Of a stretch of DNA of 64,000 bases, positions 41,500 to 51,719 are shown piece by piece. The translations under genes were made by a program, and so were the position numbers. Location: contig DATIXJ010000043.1 in NCBI GenBank assembly GCA_035518715.1, forward strand, positions 124,001 to 188,000, in the 5' to 3' direction. The stretch comes from DATIXJ01 sp035518715. Its GTDB lineage: Bacteria > Bacteroidota > Ignavibacteria > UBA10030 > SZUA-254. The notes beneath the pieces were generated by a model. That model saw only the letters and a list, made by a program, of their open reading frames with translations, was not told the origin of the DNA and ran no database searches. Positions within the stretch are counted from its first letter, which is position 1, and every line of letters begins with the position of its first letter.

Positions 41500-42117
41500 A
41501 TGACCATAATTGACCGAAAAGCCCGGGAAAAGCAGGAAATGAGGCGGTCTATACTCGATTCTGCAATGAAATTATTCCTCGAGGAAGGATTTGAAAACGT
41601 CTCCATCAGGAAAATAGCGGATAAAATCGAATACAGTCCCGCAACGATTTATCTCTACTTCCGGGACAAAGATGAGATCCTCTACGCACTCCATGTCGAG
41701 GGTTTCGAGGAACTCTTCCGCCGTCAACAAGCGGTACGCAACATTCCTGATCCGCGCCAACGGCTCAGGAGGCATGGTGAAATCTACGTGAAGTTCGCGC
41801 TCGACAATCCCGAATACTACAATCTCATGTTCATCATGAGAAGCCCGCTGAAGAAGGTTCCGGAAGCCGGCGAATGGCAGGTCGGGACGCGCTCCTACGA
41901 CTTCTTCAAATCAGAAGTGGAAGCAGCGATGAATGCTGGAGTTCTGAGGAAAATGGATCCTCAGGAGGCAACATTCGGGCTCTGGTCCTTTGCGCACGGG
42001 ATTGTTGCGCTCATTCTCCGTAACCGGTGTCCCATGCTCGATCATCAGAATCTCACCGCCGCCGCACTCAAGGTCTTCAACACCATCATGGAAAATGTCG
42101 AGATTCAAAAAGCTTGA
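41500..42117 (+). CDS. TetR-family transcriptional regulator
   Basis: 205 residues from the ATG at 41500; GTG 41494 and TTG 41491 are alternatives. N-terminal HTH: ILDSAMKLFLEEGFENVSIR then KIADKIEYSPATIYLYFRDK. The C-terminal ligand domain includes HGEIYVKFALDNPEYYNLMF, like TetR proteins with a WHG-type domain. First gene of a probable operon with tolC-, acrA- and acrB-like genes, so it most likely represses its own efflux pump until a toxic ligand binds. Confidence 0.9.
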   Translation: MTIIDRKAREKQEMRRSILDSAMKLFLEEGFENVSIRKIADKIEYSPATIYLYFRDKDEILYALHVEGFEELFRRQQAVRNIPDPRQRLRRHGEIYVKFALDNPEYYNLMFIMRSPLKKVPEAGEWQVGTRSYDFFKSEVEAAMNAGVLRKMDPQEATFGLWSFAHGIVALILRNRCPMLDHQNLTAAALKVFNTIMENVEIQKA

Positions 42118-42197
42118 TTTGCAGAATACCGCACAGTACGCTGTCCGAATCGACTGCGTGCGGAGTCATCAACAGAATTGTCGGTAACGAACGAAAA

Positions 42198-43565
42198 ATG
42201 GATACGCTTATGAAATTCCCCACTCTTCGACGAATGGCATTGGCAGTCGTACTTTGGACGCCTGTCGGAGCGACCGCCACGAATGCACAGGAAAGTATCT
42301 CTCTTTCGATTGACCAAGCCATCTCCACGGGAATCGAAAACAGCAAATCGCTCCATGCATCGCTCATGAACGTCGAGTATACAGATGCGAGATCGGGGGA
42401 AGTGAATGCTCAGCGTCTCGCGCAGATCAAACTCTCCGGGGGATACACGCGCCTGAGTGAAATTCCTCCCGCAGAGATTGGACCCTATCCTCCCCTGTTT
42501 AAGGACCCGATCGTCATATCGCCCTCGCTTCTCAACAACTACACGCTGCGTCTGTCGTTGCAGCAGCCGCTCTTTACCGGATTCCGCCTGCAAGGTGCGA
42601 GCGACATGGCAGAGTACACTGCACAGGCAGCTTCTGCGGATTACCGATTGGGCAAGTCGGATCTGGTCTTTGCTATCCGGAGCGCGTATTGGAATGTTTA
42701 TAAAGCGAAGGAGTTCAAGAAAGTCATTGACGAGAACGTGGCGCAGATGGAAGCCCACCGTAAGGATGTCCAAAGCATGTTTGATCAGGGCATCATCACA
42801 AAGAACGAGCTGTTGAAAGTGGAGGTGCAGCTTTCAAACACCCGGGTGCTTCAACTGGACGCGGGAAACAACGTCCGCCTTGCGACCATTGCTCTGGACA
42901 ATTTGATCGGTTTGCCCGTGCAGACCGGAGTCGAAATTGCGAGCACGATCCAGACCGATTCGACGAAGTACAGCGAGTTGACGGGGCTCGTGGAGAAGGC
43001 CATTGCGAACCGGGATGACGTTCATGCGATGGAATACCGCGTCAAGGCGGCGGAATCGGGTGTGAGCGTTGCGCGATCCGGGTGGTTTCCTCAGGTCTAC
43101 GTGACGGGCAATTATTACTATTCCCGACCGAATCAGCGATACTTTCCTGCACTCGATCAGTTCCAGGATACGTGGGATGTTTCGCTCGGAGTCTCTCTGG
43201 ATGTCTGGAACTGGGGAACAACGATTCGCCAGACCAATCAGGCAAATGCACAGTTAGAGGAAGCGAAAGACCAGGAGGGATTGCTGCGCGACGGGGTGAC
43301 TCTTGAGGTCACGCAAAATTATTTGAACCTCCACGAATCGCTGGAGAGAATTGCTGTTTCCGACGAGGCGGTTAAGCAAGCCGAAGAAAACTATCGCATA
43401 ACAAACGAGAAATTTCTCTCCGGTCTTGCTCTCAATTCGGATGTTCTCGACGCGGAAGTCGCCTTGCTCCAGGCGAAGTGGAATCATATCCGGGCGCTCG
43501 TGGACCACGAGCTTGCCGGGGCGCGGCTGCAAAAGGCAGTCGGAGAAGATCCCAATGTACGGTAG
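42198..43565 (+). CDS. TolC-family outer membrane efflux channel
   Basis: 455 residues; ATG 42198 is used, with ATG 42210 equally possible. Signal peptide around LRRMALAVVLWTPVGATATNA. Two TolC repeats are visible: SIDQAISTGIENSKSLHASL ... MNVEYTDARSGEV and GLVEKAIANRDDVHAMEYRV ... GVSVARSGWFPQVYVTGNYY, with long coiled-coil helices and a final DAEVALLQAKWNHIRALVDH. It forms the outer-membrane duct for the RND pump encoded two genes later. tetR lies 80 bases upstream. Confidence 0.92.
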   Translation: MDTLMKFPTLRRMALAVVLWTPVGATATNAQESISLSIDQAISTGIENSKSLHASLMNVEYTDARSGEVNAQRLAQIKLSGGYTRLSEIPPAEIGPYPPLFKDPIVISPSLLNNYTLRLSLQQPLFTGFRLQGASDMAEYTAQAASADYRLGKSDLVFAIRSAYWNVYKAKEFKKVIDENVAQMEAHRKDVQSMFDQGIITKNELLKVEVQLSNTRVLQLDAGNNVRLATIALDNLIGLPVQTGVEIASTIQTDSTKYSELTGLVEKAIANRDDVHAMEYRVKAAESGVSVARSGWFPQVYVTGNYYYSRPNQRYFPALDQFQDTWDVSLGVSLDVWNWGTTIRQTNQANAQLEEAKDQEGLLRDGVTLEVTQNYLNLHESLERIAVSDEAVKQAEENYRITNEKFLSGLALNSDVLDAEVALLQAKWNHIRALVDHELAGARLQKAVGEDPNVR

Positions 43566-43613
43566 ACACATCGGAGATTGGCATAACCAGAAACGCACTT
43601 AAGGACTGAATAT

Positions 43614-44663
43614 ATGAAACGCAGAAATCTCATCGGTATTCTAATCATTGCCGGAGCGGTTATTATCGCAATCCTCCTCTATAACCGGTCGAGAATGCAG
43701 GCGTCAGCCCAGGACGAGATGTTGACGGCCGTGCCGGTGACCGTTGCGCCGGTAACGCGACAACATCTGACACAGGATCGCTCGCTCGTCGGAACCGTGG
43801 CGGCAAATAACGACGTTGCCATCGTCGCTGAGACGCAGGGGAAGGTGACCGGCGTGTTTGCAGAAGTCGGACAATATCGCTCGGCGGGTACGGTTCTGAT
43901 CCAGGTTGATGATGAATTGAAGAAGGCGGCGCTGGAATCGGCAGAGACGAATTTCGAGAAAGCCAGGAAAGACTTTGACCGATTCACCTCTCTTGTGAAG
44001 GATCACGCAGCAACAGACCAGCAGGTGGAAGGAGCGCGACTTGCCATGAAGGCAGCCGAAGCCCAGTTTGTGACTGCCCGCCGGGAATTTAACGATACGA
44101 GAATTGCAACACCGATCAGCGGTATTGTGACGGCACGGCCGGCAGATGTTGGAACATATGTCCAGCGGGGTACTGTGGTTGCAAACGTGGTCGACATCTC
44201 CCGGCTCAAGGTGAGGCTCAATGTGGCGGAACGGGAAGTCTTCCGGTTGAAAGTCGGAGACAAGGTCGAGGTGACCACGGATGTCTATCCCGGGACGATG
44301 TTTGCGGGCGCTATCCATACGGTGAGTGCGAAAGGAGATGAGGCACACACTTATCCGGTGGAAATTATGCTCGATAATCCCAGGAGCCATCCGTTAAAGG
44401 CGGGCATGTTCGCCGCGGTACGATTTGCCGAGCTTTCCGGAAGCGATGTCCTGGCCATTCCGCGTGAAGCACTTCTCGGAAGCATGAAGAATCCCCAGGT
44501 CTATGTTCTGTCGCAAGGCACCGCTCATGTTCGGGATATTGTTATCGGATCTGAATACGGAAATCTGCTGGAAGTTCTGAGCGGCCTCCAGGAACAGGAT
44601 TCGGTTGTTGTCGGCGGGCAGAATAATTTGAAGGATAATGCCGCCGTAAAAATTGTCCAATGA
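43614..44663 (+). CDS. RND efflux periplasmic adaptor (membrane fusion protein)
   Basis: 349 residues with an N-terminal membrane anchor (NLIGILIIAGAVIIAILLY). Lipoyl/beta-barrel elements: SLVGTVAANNDVAIVAETQG and KVTGVFAEVGQYRSAGTVLI, a helical hairpin (~90-150: NFEKARKDFDRFTSLVKDHA), then DTRIATPISGIVTARPADVG and a C-terminal domain VYVLSQGTAHVRDIVIGSEY. Links the inner-membrane pump to the TolC channel. It lies 48 bases after tolC and ends just before the pump gene. Confidence 0.94.
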   Translation: MKRRNLIGILIIAGAVIIAILLYNRSRMQASAQDEMLTAVPVTVAPVTRQHLTQDRSLVGTVAANNDVAIVAETQGKVTGVFAEVGQYRSAGTVLIQVDDELKKAALESAETNFEKARKDFDRFTSLVKDHAATDQQVEGARLAMKAAEAQFVTARREFNDTRIATPISGIVTARPADVGTYVQRGTVVANVVDISRLKVRLNVAEREVFRLKVGDKVEVTTDVYPGTMFAGAIHTVSAKGDEAHTYPVEIMLDNPRSHPLKAGMFAAVRFAELSGSDVLAIPREALLGSMKNPQVYVLSQGTAHVRDIVIGSEYGNLLEVLSGLQEQDSVVVGGQNNLKDNAAVKIVQ

Positions 44664-44679
44664 ACCGGAGTTTTCGAAA

Positions 44680-47600
44680 ATGACCATCACTGAGTTATCG
44701 ATCAAGCGGCCCACGCTCGTCGTCGTGGTTTTCTCATTTCTCGGCGTCCTCGGCTTGTACAGTTACAGCCAGCTCAAGTATGAGCTCCTGCCGAAAATCA
44801 CGCCGCCGTGGGTAACCATTACCACGATTTATCCCGGTGCATCGCCGACGGAGGTCGAGTCCGGCGTGACCAAAGTGATTGAAGATGCCGTCTCGGGAGT
44901 CGACAAGGTTTCGACGGTCTATGCGACCTCACAGGAAGGTCTCTCTCTGGTGTCGATCGAATTCGACATGACTGCCGACATCGTCACGGCGCTTCAGGAT
45001 GTTCAGAGGAAAGTGAATGAGGTGGAGTCGAGTCTCTCCGATGGTGCAAAGACGCCGGTCATTTCAAAATTCGCCCTGGATGAATTGCCGGTGCTACGCA
45101 TCGGCGTAACCGCAAGTATGCCGTCACGCGACTTTTTCCAGTTCCTGAAAGACCACATTCAACCCAGATTGTCGAAGCTCGCGGGAGTTGGGCAAATTAC
45201 GCTTGTCGGAGGTGATGAGCGCGAAATCAAAGTGAATATTGACGGACAGAAACTGCGGTCATACGGGCTCTCACTCCTTCAGGTTACACAACTGATCAAG
45301 TCCTCAAATCTCGATTTTCCCACGGGAAAAGTGAAACACGCGAGTGAACAATACATCGTCCGGCTGGCTGGAAAGTATCAGTCGATCGAAGAGCTCCGCA
45401 ATCTCGTGATCGGTCAGTCTCGCCAGGGGGGTGACGTAAAGCTTTCGGATATCGCGGAAGTGGAAGACGGCAGAAAAGAATACGCAATGCTCAGCCGTGT
45501 AAACGGCAAGCCCTCGGTTGGAATCATCGTGCAAAAGCAGGGTGAGGCCAATTCTGTCGAAGTGAGCCGGCTGGTCCGCAACGAGCTCGCCGCCATCGAA
45601 ACCGATTACGCGGACCGGAACATAAAATTTGATATCGCACAGGACGGCTCGACGTTTACCATTGATGCAGCCGATGCCGTGAAGCACGACCTTACTCTTG
45701 CGGTAATCCTCGTGGCTATCGTGATGCTCGCCTTCCTCCACAGCATCCGGAATTCCGTGATTGTCATGATCGCGATCCCCGCATCACTTGTCTCGACGTT
45801 CATCGGCATCTACGCGTTCGGATTCTCGCTCAACCTCATGACGCTTCTCGGTCTCTCACTGGTGATCGGGATTCTGGTTGATGATTCCATCGTTGTCCTG
45901 GAAAATATTTACCGACATCTTGAGCATGGTGAAGAACGGCGGGATGCCGCATTGAAAGGGAGAAACGAGATAGGATTTGCTGCTCTTTCCATAACGATGG
46001 TTGATGTAGTGGTGTTTGTGCCGCTTGCCCTCGTTAGCGGACTCATCGGCAATATCATGAGGGAATTCGCGATGGTAGTGGTCTTCTCCACGCTCATGAG
46101 TTTGTTCGTTTCCTTCACGATTACGCCGCTGTTGGCATCCCGGTTTGCCAAACTGGAGCACCTGACAAAAGGGACCATCCTCGGGAAGTTTGCTCTCTGG
46201 TTTGAAAAGCAGTATAACAGGGGGATAAAACTTTACGCGGAGGTTCTTGAATGGAGTCTTCTCCATCCCTGGAAAATGATAGGACTCTCGGCGGCGCTTT
46301 TCGTGCTGGCACTTATGCTTCCGGTCTTCCGGTTCGTCGGATCGGAATTCATGACACAAACCGACCGCGGTGAATTTACCGTCACCCTCGAGGTCCCCGC
46401 TGGTTCGACATTGGATCACACCAACTCTATCACACAGGAAGTGGAGCGCTACATTGCGGGTTTCCCCGAAGTGAGGAAAGTCTTCACGAATGTCGGCGTG
46501 TCCACGGAAGGGCTCGTCGGGCAGTCTTCCAACTACGTTTCGGAACTTAACATCACGCTTGTTCCTAAAGATGAGCGCAAACGTTCAACCGATGAGATCG
46601 CATCGGTAATCAAGCGGTTTGCACGCGAGATACCTGGTGTGAAAGTGCGAGCCAGCCCCATCGGGCTCTTCGGAACGGCAAATCAGGCGCCGATCGCACT
46701 GATTATCAGCGGAACAAATTACGACAGCCTTCATGCGGTCGCGGAGAAGGTTGCCGATATTGTCCGGACAATCCCGGGAACCGCGGATGTACGCCTTTCT
46801 GTTGAAGAAGGTAAACCGGAGTCCCGCATTGAAGTTCATCGGGATCAAATGGCAGACCTGGGTTTGACGCTTGGAGAGGTGGGATCTACGCTTCGAATTG
46901 CGTTCGAGGGAGATGATGAATCGAAATACCGTGACGGCGCAAACGATTATCCCATTCGGGTCGTGCTGGACGATTTCGACAGGTCGAAGACGAGCGATGT
47001 GGGGAACCTCACCCTGCTCAACCGCAAGGGGCAACTCATCGAGCTGAAACAATTCTCGCGGATCTACCAGTCGGTGGGGCCGACCAAATTGCAGCGGCAG
47101 GATCGTAACTATGCCGTGACGGTATTCTCGCAGGCAATCGGCCGGCCGAGCGGAAGTATCGGCGAGGATATCAAGAAGGCAATATCCGGCATGCTTCCAA
47201 AGGGGACAACCATCAAGTATGAAGGTGATTTGAAGAACCAGACGGAGGGGTTCGGAAGTCTCGGTCTTGCCATGATTGCCGCCATCCTCTTCGTGTATAT
47301 GATCATGGTTGCTCTGTATGATTCATACATCTATCCGTTCGTGGTGCTCTTTTCAATACCCGTAGCAATGGTGGGAGCAATGCTTGCTCTTGCATTGACA
47401 ATGAAATCGCTGAATATCTTCTCCATCCTTGGGCTGATCATGCTGGTCGGGCTGGTCGGAAAGAACGCCATTCTTCTCGTTGACCGCACAAATCAGATGC
47501 GCAGGGAACGCGGGATGTCGGTACTCGATGCCCTTCGCGAGGCGGGTCAGACACGGTTTCGGCCGATTGTCATGACGACCGCATCCATGGTGGTGGGAAT

Positions 47601-47847
47601 GATGCCGATTGCACTGAGCATCAGCTCGGGGTCGGAATGGAAATCAGGGCTTGCCTGGGCGCTCATCGGCGGGCTCGTCAGCTCCCTCCTTCTTACGCTT
47701 GTTCTGGTCCCCGCGGTGTATGTGAAGGTGGACGGGTGGAAGGAAACGCTGCCCGGTTTGCTGCGGGATCTCTGGAGAAGACGACTTCCGCGGCGTACCA
47801 AGGAACCGGTGGTCATAGGGGCGGTAGAGTACAGGAAAGGGGATTGA
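44680..47847 (+). CDS. RND-family efflux permease (AcrB/HAE1 type)
   Basis: 1055 residues from the ATG at 44680 with CCGGAG ahead. Twelve membrane helices and two large periplasmic loops. Start MTITELSIKRPTLVVVVFSF is typical. Proton-relay residues are present: the paired aspartates in IGILVDDSIVVLENIYRH and the lysine in GLVGKNAILLVDRTNQMRRE. Porter-domain phrases include YPGASPTEVESGVTKVIEDA and GTTIKYEGDLKNQTEGFG. Closest in style to multidrug (HAE1) rather than metal pumps. Third structural gene of the tetR operon; DUF983 follows seven bases later. Confidence 0.95.
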   Translation: MTITELSIKRPTLVVVVFSFLGVLGLYSYSQLKYELLPKITPPWVTITTIYPGASPTEVESGVTKVIEDAVSGVDKVSTVYATSQEGLSLVSIEFDMTADIVTALQDVQRKVNEVESSLSDGAKTPVISKFALDELPVLRIGVTASMPSRDFFQFLKDHIQPRLSKLAGVGQITLVGGDEREIKVNIDGQKLRSYGLSLLQVTQLIKSSNLDFPTGKVKHASEQYIVRLAGKYQSIEELRNLVIGQSRQGGDVKLSDIAEVEDGRKEYAMLSRVNGKPSVGIIVQKQGEANSVEVSRLVRNELAAIETDYADRNIKFDIAQDGSTFTIDAADAVKHDLTLAVILVAIVMLAFLHSIRNSVIVMIAIPASLVSTFIGIYAFGFSLNLMTLLGLSLVIGILVDDSIVVLENIYRHLEHGEERRDAALKGRNEIGFAALSITMVDVVVFVPLALVSGLIGNIMREFAMVVVFSTLMSLFVSFTITPLLASRFAKLEHLTKGTILGKFALWFEKQYNRGIKLYAEVLEWSLLHPWKMIGLSAALFVLALMLPVFRFVGSEFMTQTDRGEFTVTLEVPAGSTLDHTNSITQEVERYIAGFPEVRKVFTNVGVSTEGLVGQSSNYVSELNITLVPKDERKRSTDEIASVIKRFAREIPGVKVRASPIGLFGTANQAPIALIISGTNYDSLHAVAEKVADIVRTIPGTADVRLSVEEGKPESRIEVHRDQMADLGLTLGEVGSTLRIAFEGDDESKYRDGANDYPIRVVLDDFDRSKTSDVGNLTLLNRKGQLIELKQFSRIYQSVGPTKLQRQDRNYAVTVFSQAIGRPSGSIGEDIKKAISGMLPKGTTIKYEGDLKNQTEGFGSLGLAMIAAILFVYMIMVALYDSYIYPFVVLFSIPVAMVGAMLALALTMKSLNIFSILGLIMLVGLVGKNAILLVDRTNQMRRERGMSVLDALREAGQTRFRPIVMTTASMVVGMMPIALSISSGSEWKSGLAWALIGGLVSSLLLTLVLVPAVYVKVDGWKETLPGLLRDLWRRRLPRRTKEPVVIGAVEYRKGD

Positions 47848-47854
47848 GGAGATT

Positions 47855-48214
47855 GTGAACGCCGCTACTCTCCGGATTCTGCGTCGTGGATTTGAAAGGC
47901 ACTGTCCGCAGTGCGGAAAGGAAAAAATCTTCGGCAGGTGGAATGTTCTGAGGAAATCCTGTCCGCGCTGCGGCTGTGAGATCGAGCGCCGCGGGGGTGA
48001 CACCTGGTTCTTTACCTACATGACCACGGCGTTCCTGACCGGGCTCTTTGTCCTCTGGATGTTCCTCTTTCCGATGACGAACCATCTTCTTGGTCAGGTT
48101 ATTCTTGTCGTGGGCTGGTTTGTGCTCATCGTGCTTACTCTTCCGATCCGGAAAGGGCTGGCGATCGCCATCGATTATCTGATCGATTCCCGGCAGGAAC
48201 ATCATCAATCATGA
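47855..48214 (+). CDS. DUF983 zinc-ribbon membrane protein
   Basis: 119 residues from a GTG at 47855 with GAGGAG upstream. Two CxxC pairs (CPQCGKEKIFGRW, CPRCGCEIERRGG) form a predicted zinc ribbon, followed by GGDTWFFTYMTTAFLTGLFV and a second membrane helix (VILVVGWFVLIVLTLPI). DUF983 has no assigned function. It is seven bases after the RND pump, so it is probably co-expressed with it. Confidence 0.87.
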   Translation: MNAATLRILRRGFERHCPQCGKEKIFGRWNVLRKSCPRCGCEIERRGGDTWFFTYMTTAFLTGLFVLWMFLFPMTNHLLGQVILVVGWFVLIVLTLPIRKGLAIAIDYLIDSRQEHHQS

Positions 48215-48248
48215 TTCATCATTTTGTGTAACCGTCATAACCAACATC

Positions 48249-49211
48249 ATGACAAGCCGTCGTTCTTTTCTTACCACACTCGGAATGGGCATCGCCGCAA
48301 CAAGCCCGGTGCTGGCTCAGCCGCAGCGCCGCCGCTCGCTCTTCGATTTCATTTTCAACCAGCCGGAAACGGTCGATCCGGGTGTGCGCCCGGATCCTTC
48401 CACCTGGAGCAACGACACGATCACGGCGGCGTGGATCGGTCATGCTACAGTGCTCATCAATTTCTTCGGTACGATGATCATCACCGACCCGGTTTTTTCC
48501 AATCGCATCGGCATTCGGCTCCTGCGAATGTTCACACTCGGTCCACGACGTCTCGTTGCGCCGGCACTTTCCATCAAAGAGCTTCCAAAGATTGATCTCA
48601 TTCTCCTTTCTCATGCACATATGGATCATTGCGATCTGCCGTCGCTGAGACGCTTCGATCCTTCTATCCCCATTGTGATGGCGAAAAACACCCAAAGTGT
48701 GATCCGCAGTTTGAATCGAAGAAGCGTGACCGAAGTTGACTGGAATGAATCGATTATAATCGGTGATCTGTCGATCGAAGGATTGCGCGTGAAGCATTTT
48801 GGATGGAGATTTCCCTGGGAAAGCGACCGCTCGAAGGGTGATTGGAACGGCAGAAGTTACAATGCCTACAGCATCTCAAAAAATGGACGCACTATCGTGT
48901 TTGGCGGGGATACGGCGTACCAGGAATTCTTCAAGTCTCTCGCCGAAAGAAATATCCCTATCGATCTCGTCATCCTCCCAATCGGGGCGTATGATCCATG
49001 GATTGCGGTACACGCAAATCCCGAACAGGCGGTCGCAATGGCGAATCACATGAAAGCCAAAGCCATTCTTCCGGTACACTGGAATACATTCATCCTGAGC
49101 AGCGAGCCCCAGCACGAGCCGATCGAGCGTCTGAAAGCTGCGCTGAAAGAGCATTCCCCCTCCCTTGCACTCGATGCGATCGGCCAGACGTGGAAGCTCG
49201 GAGCCGTCTGA
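48249..49211 (+). CDS. Tat-exported metallo-beta-lactamase-fold hydrolase
   Basis: 320 residues. The N-terminus has a twin-arginine signal (TSRRSFLTTLGMGIAATSP) ending near VLAQ, so the folded, metal-loaded protein is probably exported. Metal motifs: IGHATVLINF, LSHAHMDHCDLPS near residue 118, the downstream histidine in VKHFGWRFPW, FGGDTAYQEFF and LPVHWNTFIL. The pattern is that of the NAPE-PLD/UlaG-like branch. The substrate is unknown. It is 34 bases after DUF983 and converges with lon, leaving four bases between stops. Confidence 0.85.
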   Translation: MTSRRSFLTTLGMGIAATSPVLAQPQRRRSLFDFIFNQPETVDPGVRPDPSTWSNDTITAAWIGHATVLINFFGTMIITDPVFSNRIGIRLLRMFTLGPRRLVAPALSIKELPKIDLILLSHAHMDHCDLPSLRRFDPSIPIVMAKNTQSVIRSLNRRSVTEVDWNESIIIGDLSIEGLRVKHFGWRFPWESDRSKGDWNGRSYNAYSISKNGRTIVFGGDTAYQEFFKSLAERNIPIDLVILPIGAYDPWIAVHANPEQAVAMANHMKAKAILPVHWNTFILSSEPQHEPIERLKAALKEHSPSLALDAIGQTWKLGAV

Positions 49212-49215
49212 AGCG

Positions 49216-51606
49216 TCAGCGTTTGCGCCCTTCAAACACGAATTTCATCGCTTCGCCGATTGTCTCGATGGGAATAATGCGGAGCCCTTCCTTTACCTTC
49301 GGTTGAATTTCTTCGAGATCACGCTCATTCTCTTTTGGAATGAGCACGACCTTGATGCCGCTCCGTTGAGCCGCGAGGAGCTTTTCATTCAGTCCGCCGA
49401 CACCGAGAATATTTCCACGGAGGGTAATTTCGCCGGTCATGGCGATATCGTTCCGAGCCGGACGGTTTGAGGCGGCAGAAATGATCGCCATGGCCATCGT
49501 GATACCGGCGGAAGGACCGTCTTTGGGAATTGCGCCTTCCGGGAGGTGAATGTGAATCTCCTTTCTCTGAAAGAAGTTCGGGGGGACGCCAAGCGCCTTT
49601 GCATTTGAGCGGATGAAACTCAGTGCAGCTCGTGCGGATTCCTGCATCACCTCGCCGATTTGCCCCGTCAGGGTGAGCGTTTCTCTGCCGCTCATGATGG
49701 TGGCATCGACATTCAGAATGCTTCCGCCGACGCTGGTCCAGGCGAGGCCCACGACTGATCCGACATGCCGGACGCGCTCAGGTTCGCGCTGCCGGAATTT
49801 CGGAACACCAAGGTACGCTTCGAGTTTCTTCTTATCCACGGTGATGTGCTTGGATGACCCACGCTTGCCGTTCTTCTGCTTCCCGAAGACGATATCCTTT
49901 GCCACCTTCCTGCAGATGGATGCAATCTCGCGTTCGAGATTTCGGACTCCCGCTTCCCTCGTGTAGGAACTGATGATTTCTCCGATTGTTGCATCCAGGA
50001 TGGAGATATCTTGTTCACTCAGACCGTGTTCCTTCATCTGTGCCGGGATGATATGCCGCTTTGCAATCTCGCGTTTGTCGTACTCCAGATAACCCGGCAG
50101 CTCGATCACTTCCATCCTGTCGAGCAGCGGTGCGGGAATATTGTACCGGACATTCGCCGTGGTGATAAAGAGAACGTGTGAGAGATCGTAATCAACATCA
50201 AGATAGTGGTCGTTGAACGTCGCATTCTGCTCGGGATCGAGAACCTCGAGAAGTGCAGAACTCGGGTCGCCGCGGAAATCCATGCTCATCTTGTCGACTT
50301 CATCCATGAGAAGCACAGGATTGATGACTCCTGCCCGGCGCATCGACTGGATGATCTTTCCGGGCATCGAACCGATATACGTCCGGCGATGGCCATGGAT
50401 TTCTGCCTCGTCGCGCACCCCCCCGAGAGAAATCCGCACAAACTTCCTCCCGAGAGCCCGGGCAATCGATTTCCCGAGCGAGGTTTTCCCTACTCCGGGC
50501 GGTCCGACAAGGCAGAGAATCTGCCCGCGCATTTCCTTGACGAGGTTCAATACCGCGATATGCTCGAGGATCCGCTCTTTCGGTTTTTCGAGTCCGTAGT
50601 GGTCGTTGTCGAGAATCTCCTGCACGTGCTTGATATTGAGATTGTCCTTCGTACGTTTGGACCACGGGACATTGACGATCCAGTCGAGATAATTTCGGCT
50701 GACCCCGAACTCGGGTGATTGCTGCGGCGTCTTTCGGAGTTTGGCAAACTCCTCCGATGCCTTTTCGCGCGCTTCCTTCGGCATGCCGGCAGCCTCGATC
50801 TGCTTCTGGATCTTCGCCAGCTCGGGCGAGAGAACCTCCTCCGAACCAAGCTCGTCCTGCAATATGCGGATTTGCTCCTGGAGGAGAAATTTCTTCTGTG
50901 ACTGTTGAATGCTGTCGTGAACTTTGGTATCGATATCCTTTTCGATGCGGAGGATGTCGAGCTCCGCGGTGAGCAGCTTCGCCAGTTCCAGGAGTTGTTC
51001 CTTGAGAAGTGTCGACTGCAGCAGCTTCTGTTTTGAGCTTACCTCGTGCCGCAACGTGGCGGCGATGAAAAAGAGTTTCCGCCTGGGCTCCTTGATGGTC
51101 TGGAAGGAAGGAAGCGCCTCATTACCGACCGCCCGGTTGAGCTGGATATATTCCTGAAACAATCCTGTAACGTGGCGGACCAGGGCGTCGATCTCCGGTG
51201 ATTCCTCTTGTTCATCACTGGAAAGGGAGATTTCCGCTTCCAGATAATTTGGGTTTTCCACAAACGATCGGATGGATGCCTGTTGCACACCGTCGACGAG
51301 AATTTTCATGAGTCCGTTCGAGAGTTTCATGATCTGGACGATCTTTGCCACCGTGCCGTCAAGATATATGTCTTCCGAGGCGGGGTCTTCGACTTCGGGA
51401 GTCTTCTGAGCGACGACGAGGATCATTTTGTCTCCCTCGATCGCGTGTTGGGCTGCGCGGAGGGATGATTCGCGGCCGAGGAGAATCGGATAGACCATGT
51501 GGGGAAAAATGACGACATCCCGCAGAGGAAGAACGGGTAACCGCAGCGGTATCGAGTCTTCGGCTGTGAGAGGCGTATCGGTGAGATGAAATTCTTCCTG
51601 TTTCAT
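49216..51606 (-). CDS. lon: ATP-dependent Lon protease
   Basis: 796 residues from the ATG at 51606; the open frame extends 65 codons further but that part lies over the promoter. N-domain (PLRLPVLPLRDVVIFPHMVY), AAA+ module (GPPGVGKTSLGKSIARALG, GGVRDEAEIHGHRRTYIGSM, LLMDEVDKM) and Ser-Lys protease domain: PKDGPSAGITMA holds the catalytic serine, and GGLNEKLLAAQRSGIK the lysine. Degrades misfolded and regulatory proteins in the cytoplasm. Divergent from an M14 peptidase gene. Confidence 0.96.
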   Translation of the reverse strand: MKQEEFHLTDTPLTAEDSIPLRLPVLPLRDVVIFPHMVYPILLGRESSLRAAQHAIEGDKMILVVAQKTPEVEDPASEDIYLDGTVAKIVQIMKLSNGLMKILVDGVQQASIRSFVENPNYLEAEISLSSDEQEESPEIDALVRHVTGLFQEYIQLNRAVGNEALPSFQTIKEPRRKLFFIAATLRHEVSSKQKLLQSTLLKEQLLELAKLLTAELDILRIEKDIDTKVHDSIQQSQKKFLLQEQIRILQDELGSEEVLSPELAKIQKQIEAAGMPKEAREKASEEFAKLRKTPQQSPEFGVSRNYLDWIVNVPWSKRTKDNLNIKHVQEILDNDHYGLEKPKERILEHIAVLNLVKEMRGQILCLVGPPGVGKTSLGKSIARALGRKFVRISLGGVRDEAEIHGHRRTYIGSMPGKIIQSMRRAGVINPVLLMDEVDKMSMDFRGDPSSALLEVLDPEQNATFNDHYLDVDYDLSHVLFITTANVRYNIPAPLLDRMEVIELPGYLEYDKREIAKRHIIPAQMKEHGLSEQDISILDATIGEIISSYTREAGVRNLEREIASICRKVAKDIVFGKQKNGKRGSSKHITVDKKKLEAYLGVPKFRQREPERVRHVGSVVGLAWTSVGGSILNVDATIMSGRETLTLTGQIGEVMQESARAALSFIRSNAKALGVPPNFFQRKEIHIHLPEGAIPKDGPSAGITMAMAIISAASNRPARNDIAMTGEITLRGNILGVGGLNEKLLAAQRSGIKVVLIPKENERDLEEIQPKVKEGLRIIPIETIGEAMKFVFEGRKR

Positions 51607-51662
51607 AAGTTCCCGGAGAAAAAGCCCTGACGGGCGGAGATCATTGGTTGGATCAGTATAAA

Positions 51663-51691
51663 AATATACAAAGAATGCACGCGGGATGCAA
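51663..51691 (-). promoter_or_regulatory. Promoter of lon
   Basis: On the minus strand TTGCAT (51686-51691), 17 bases, TATATT (51663-51668). The start is near 51656, giving a ~50-base leader. No CIRCE or other heat-shock operator is visible. Confidence 0.55.
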
Positions 51692-51719
51692 TGAATTCTG
51701 CGTTCATCAGCCGGATCCG

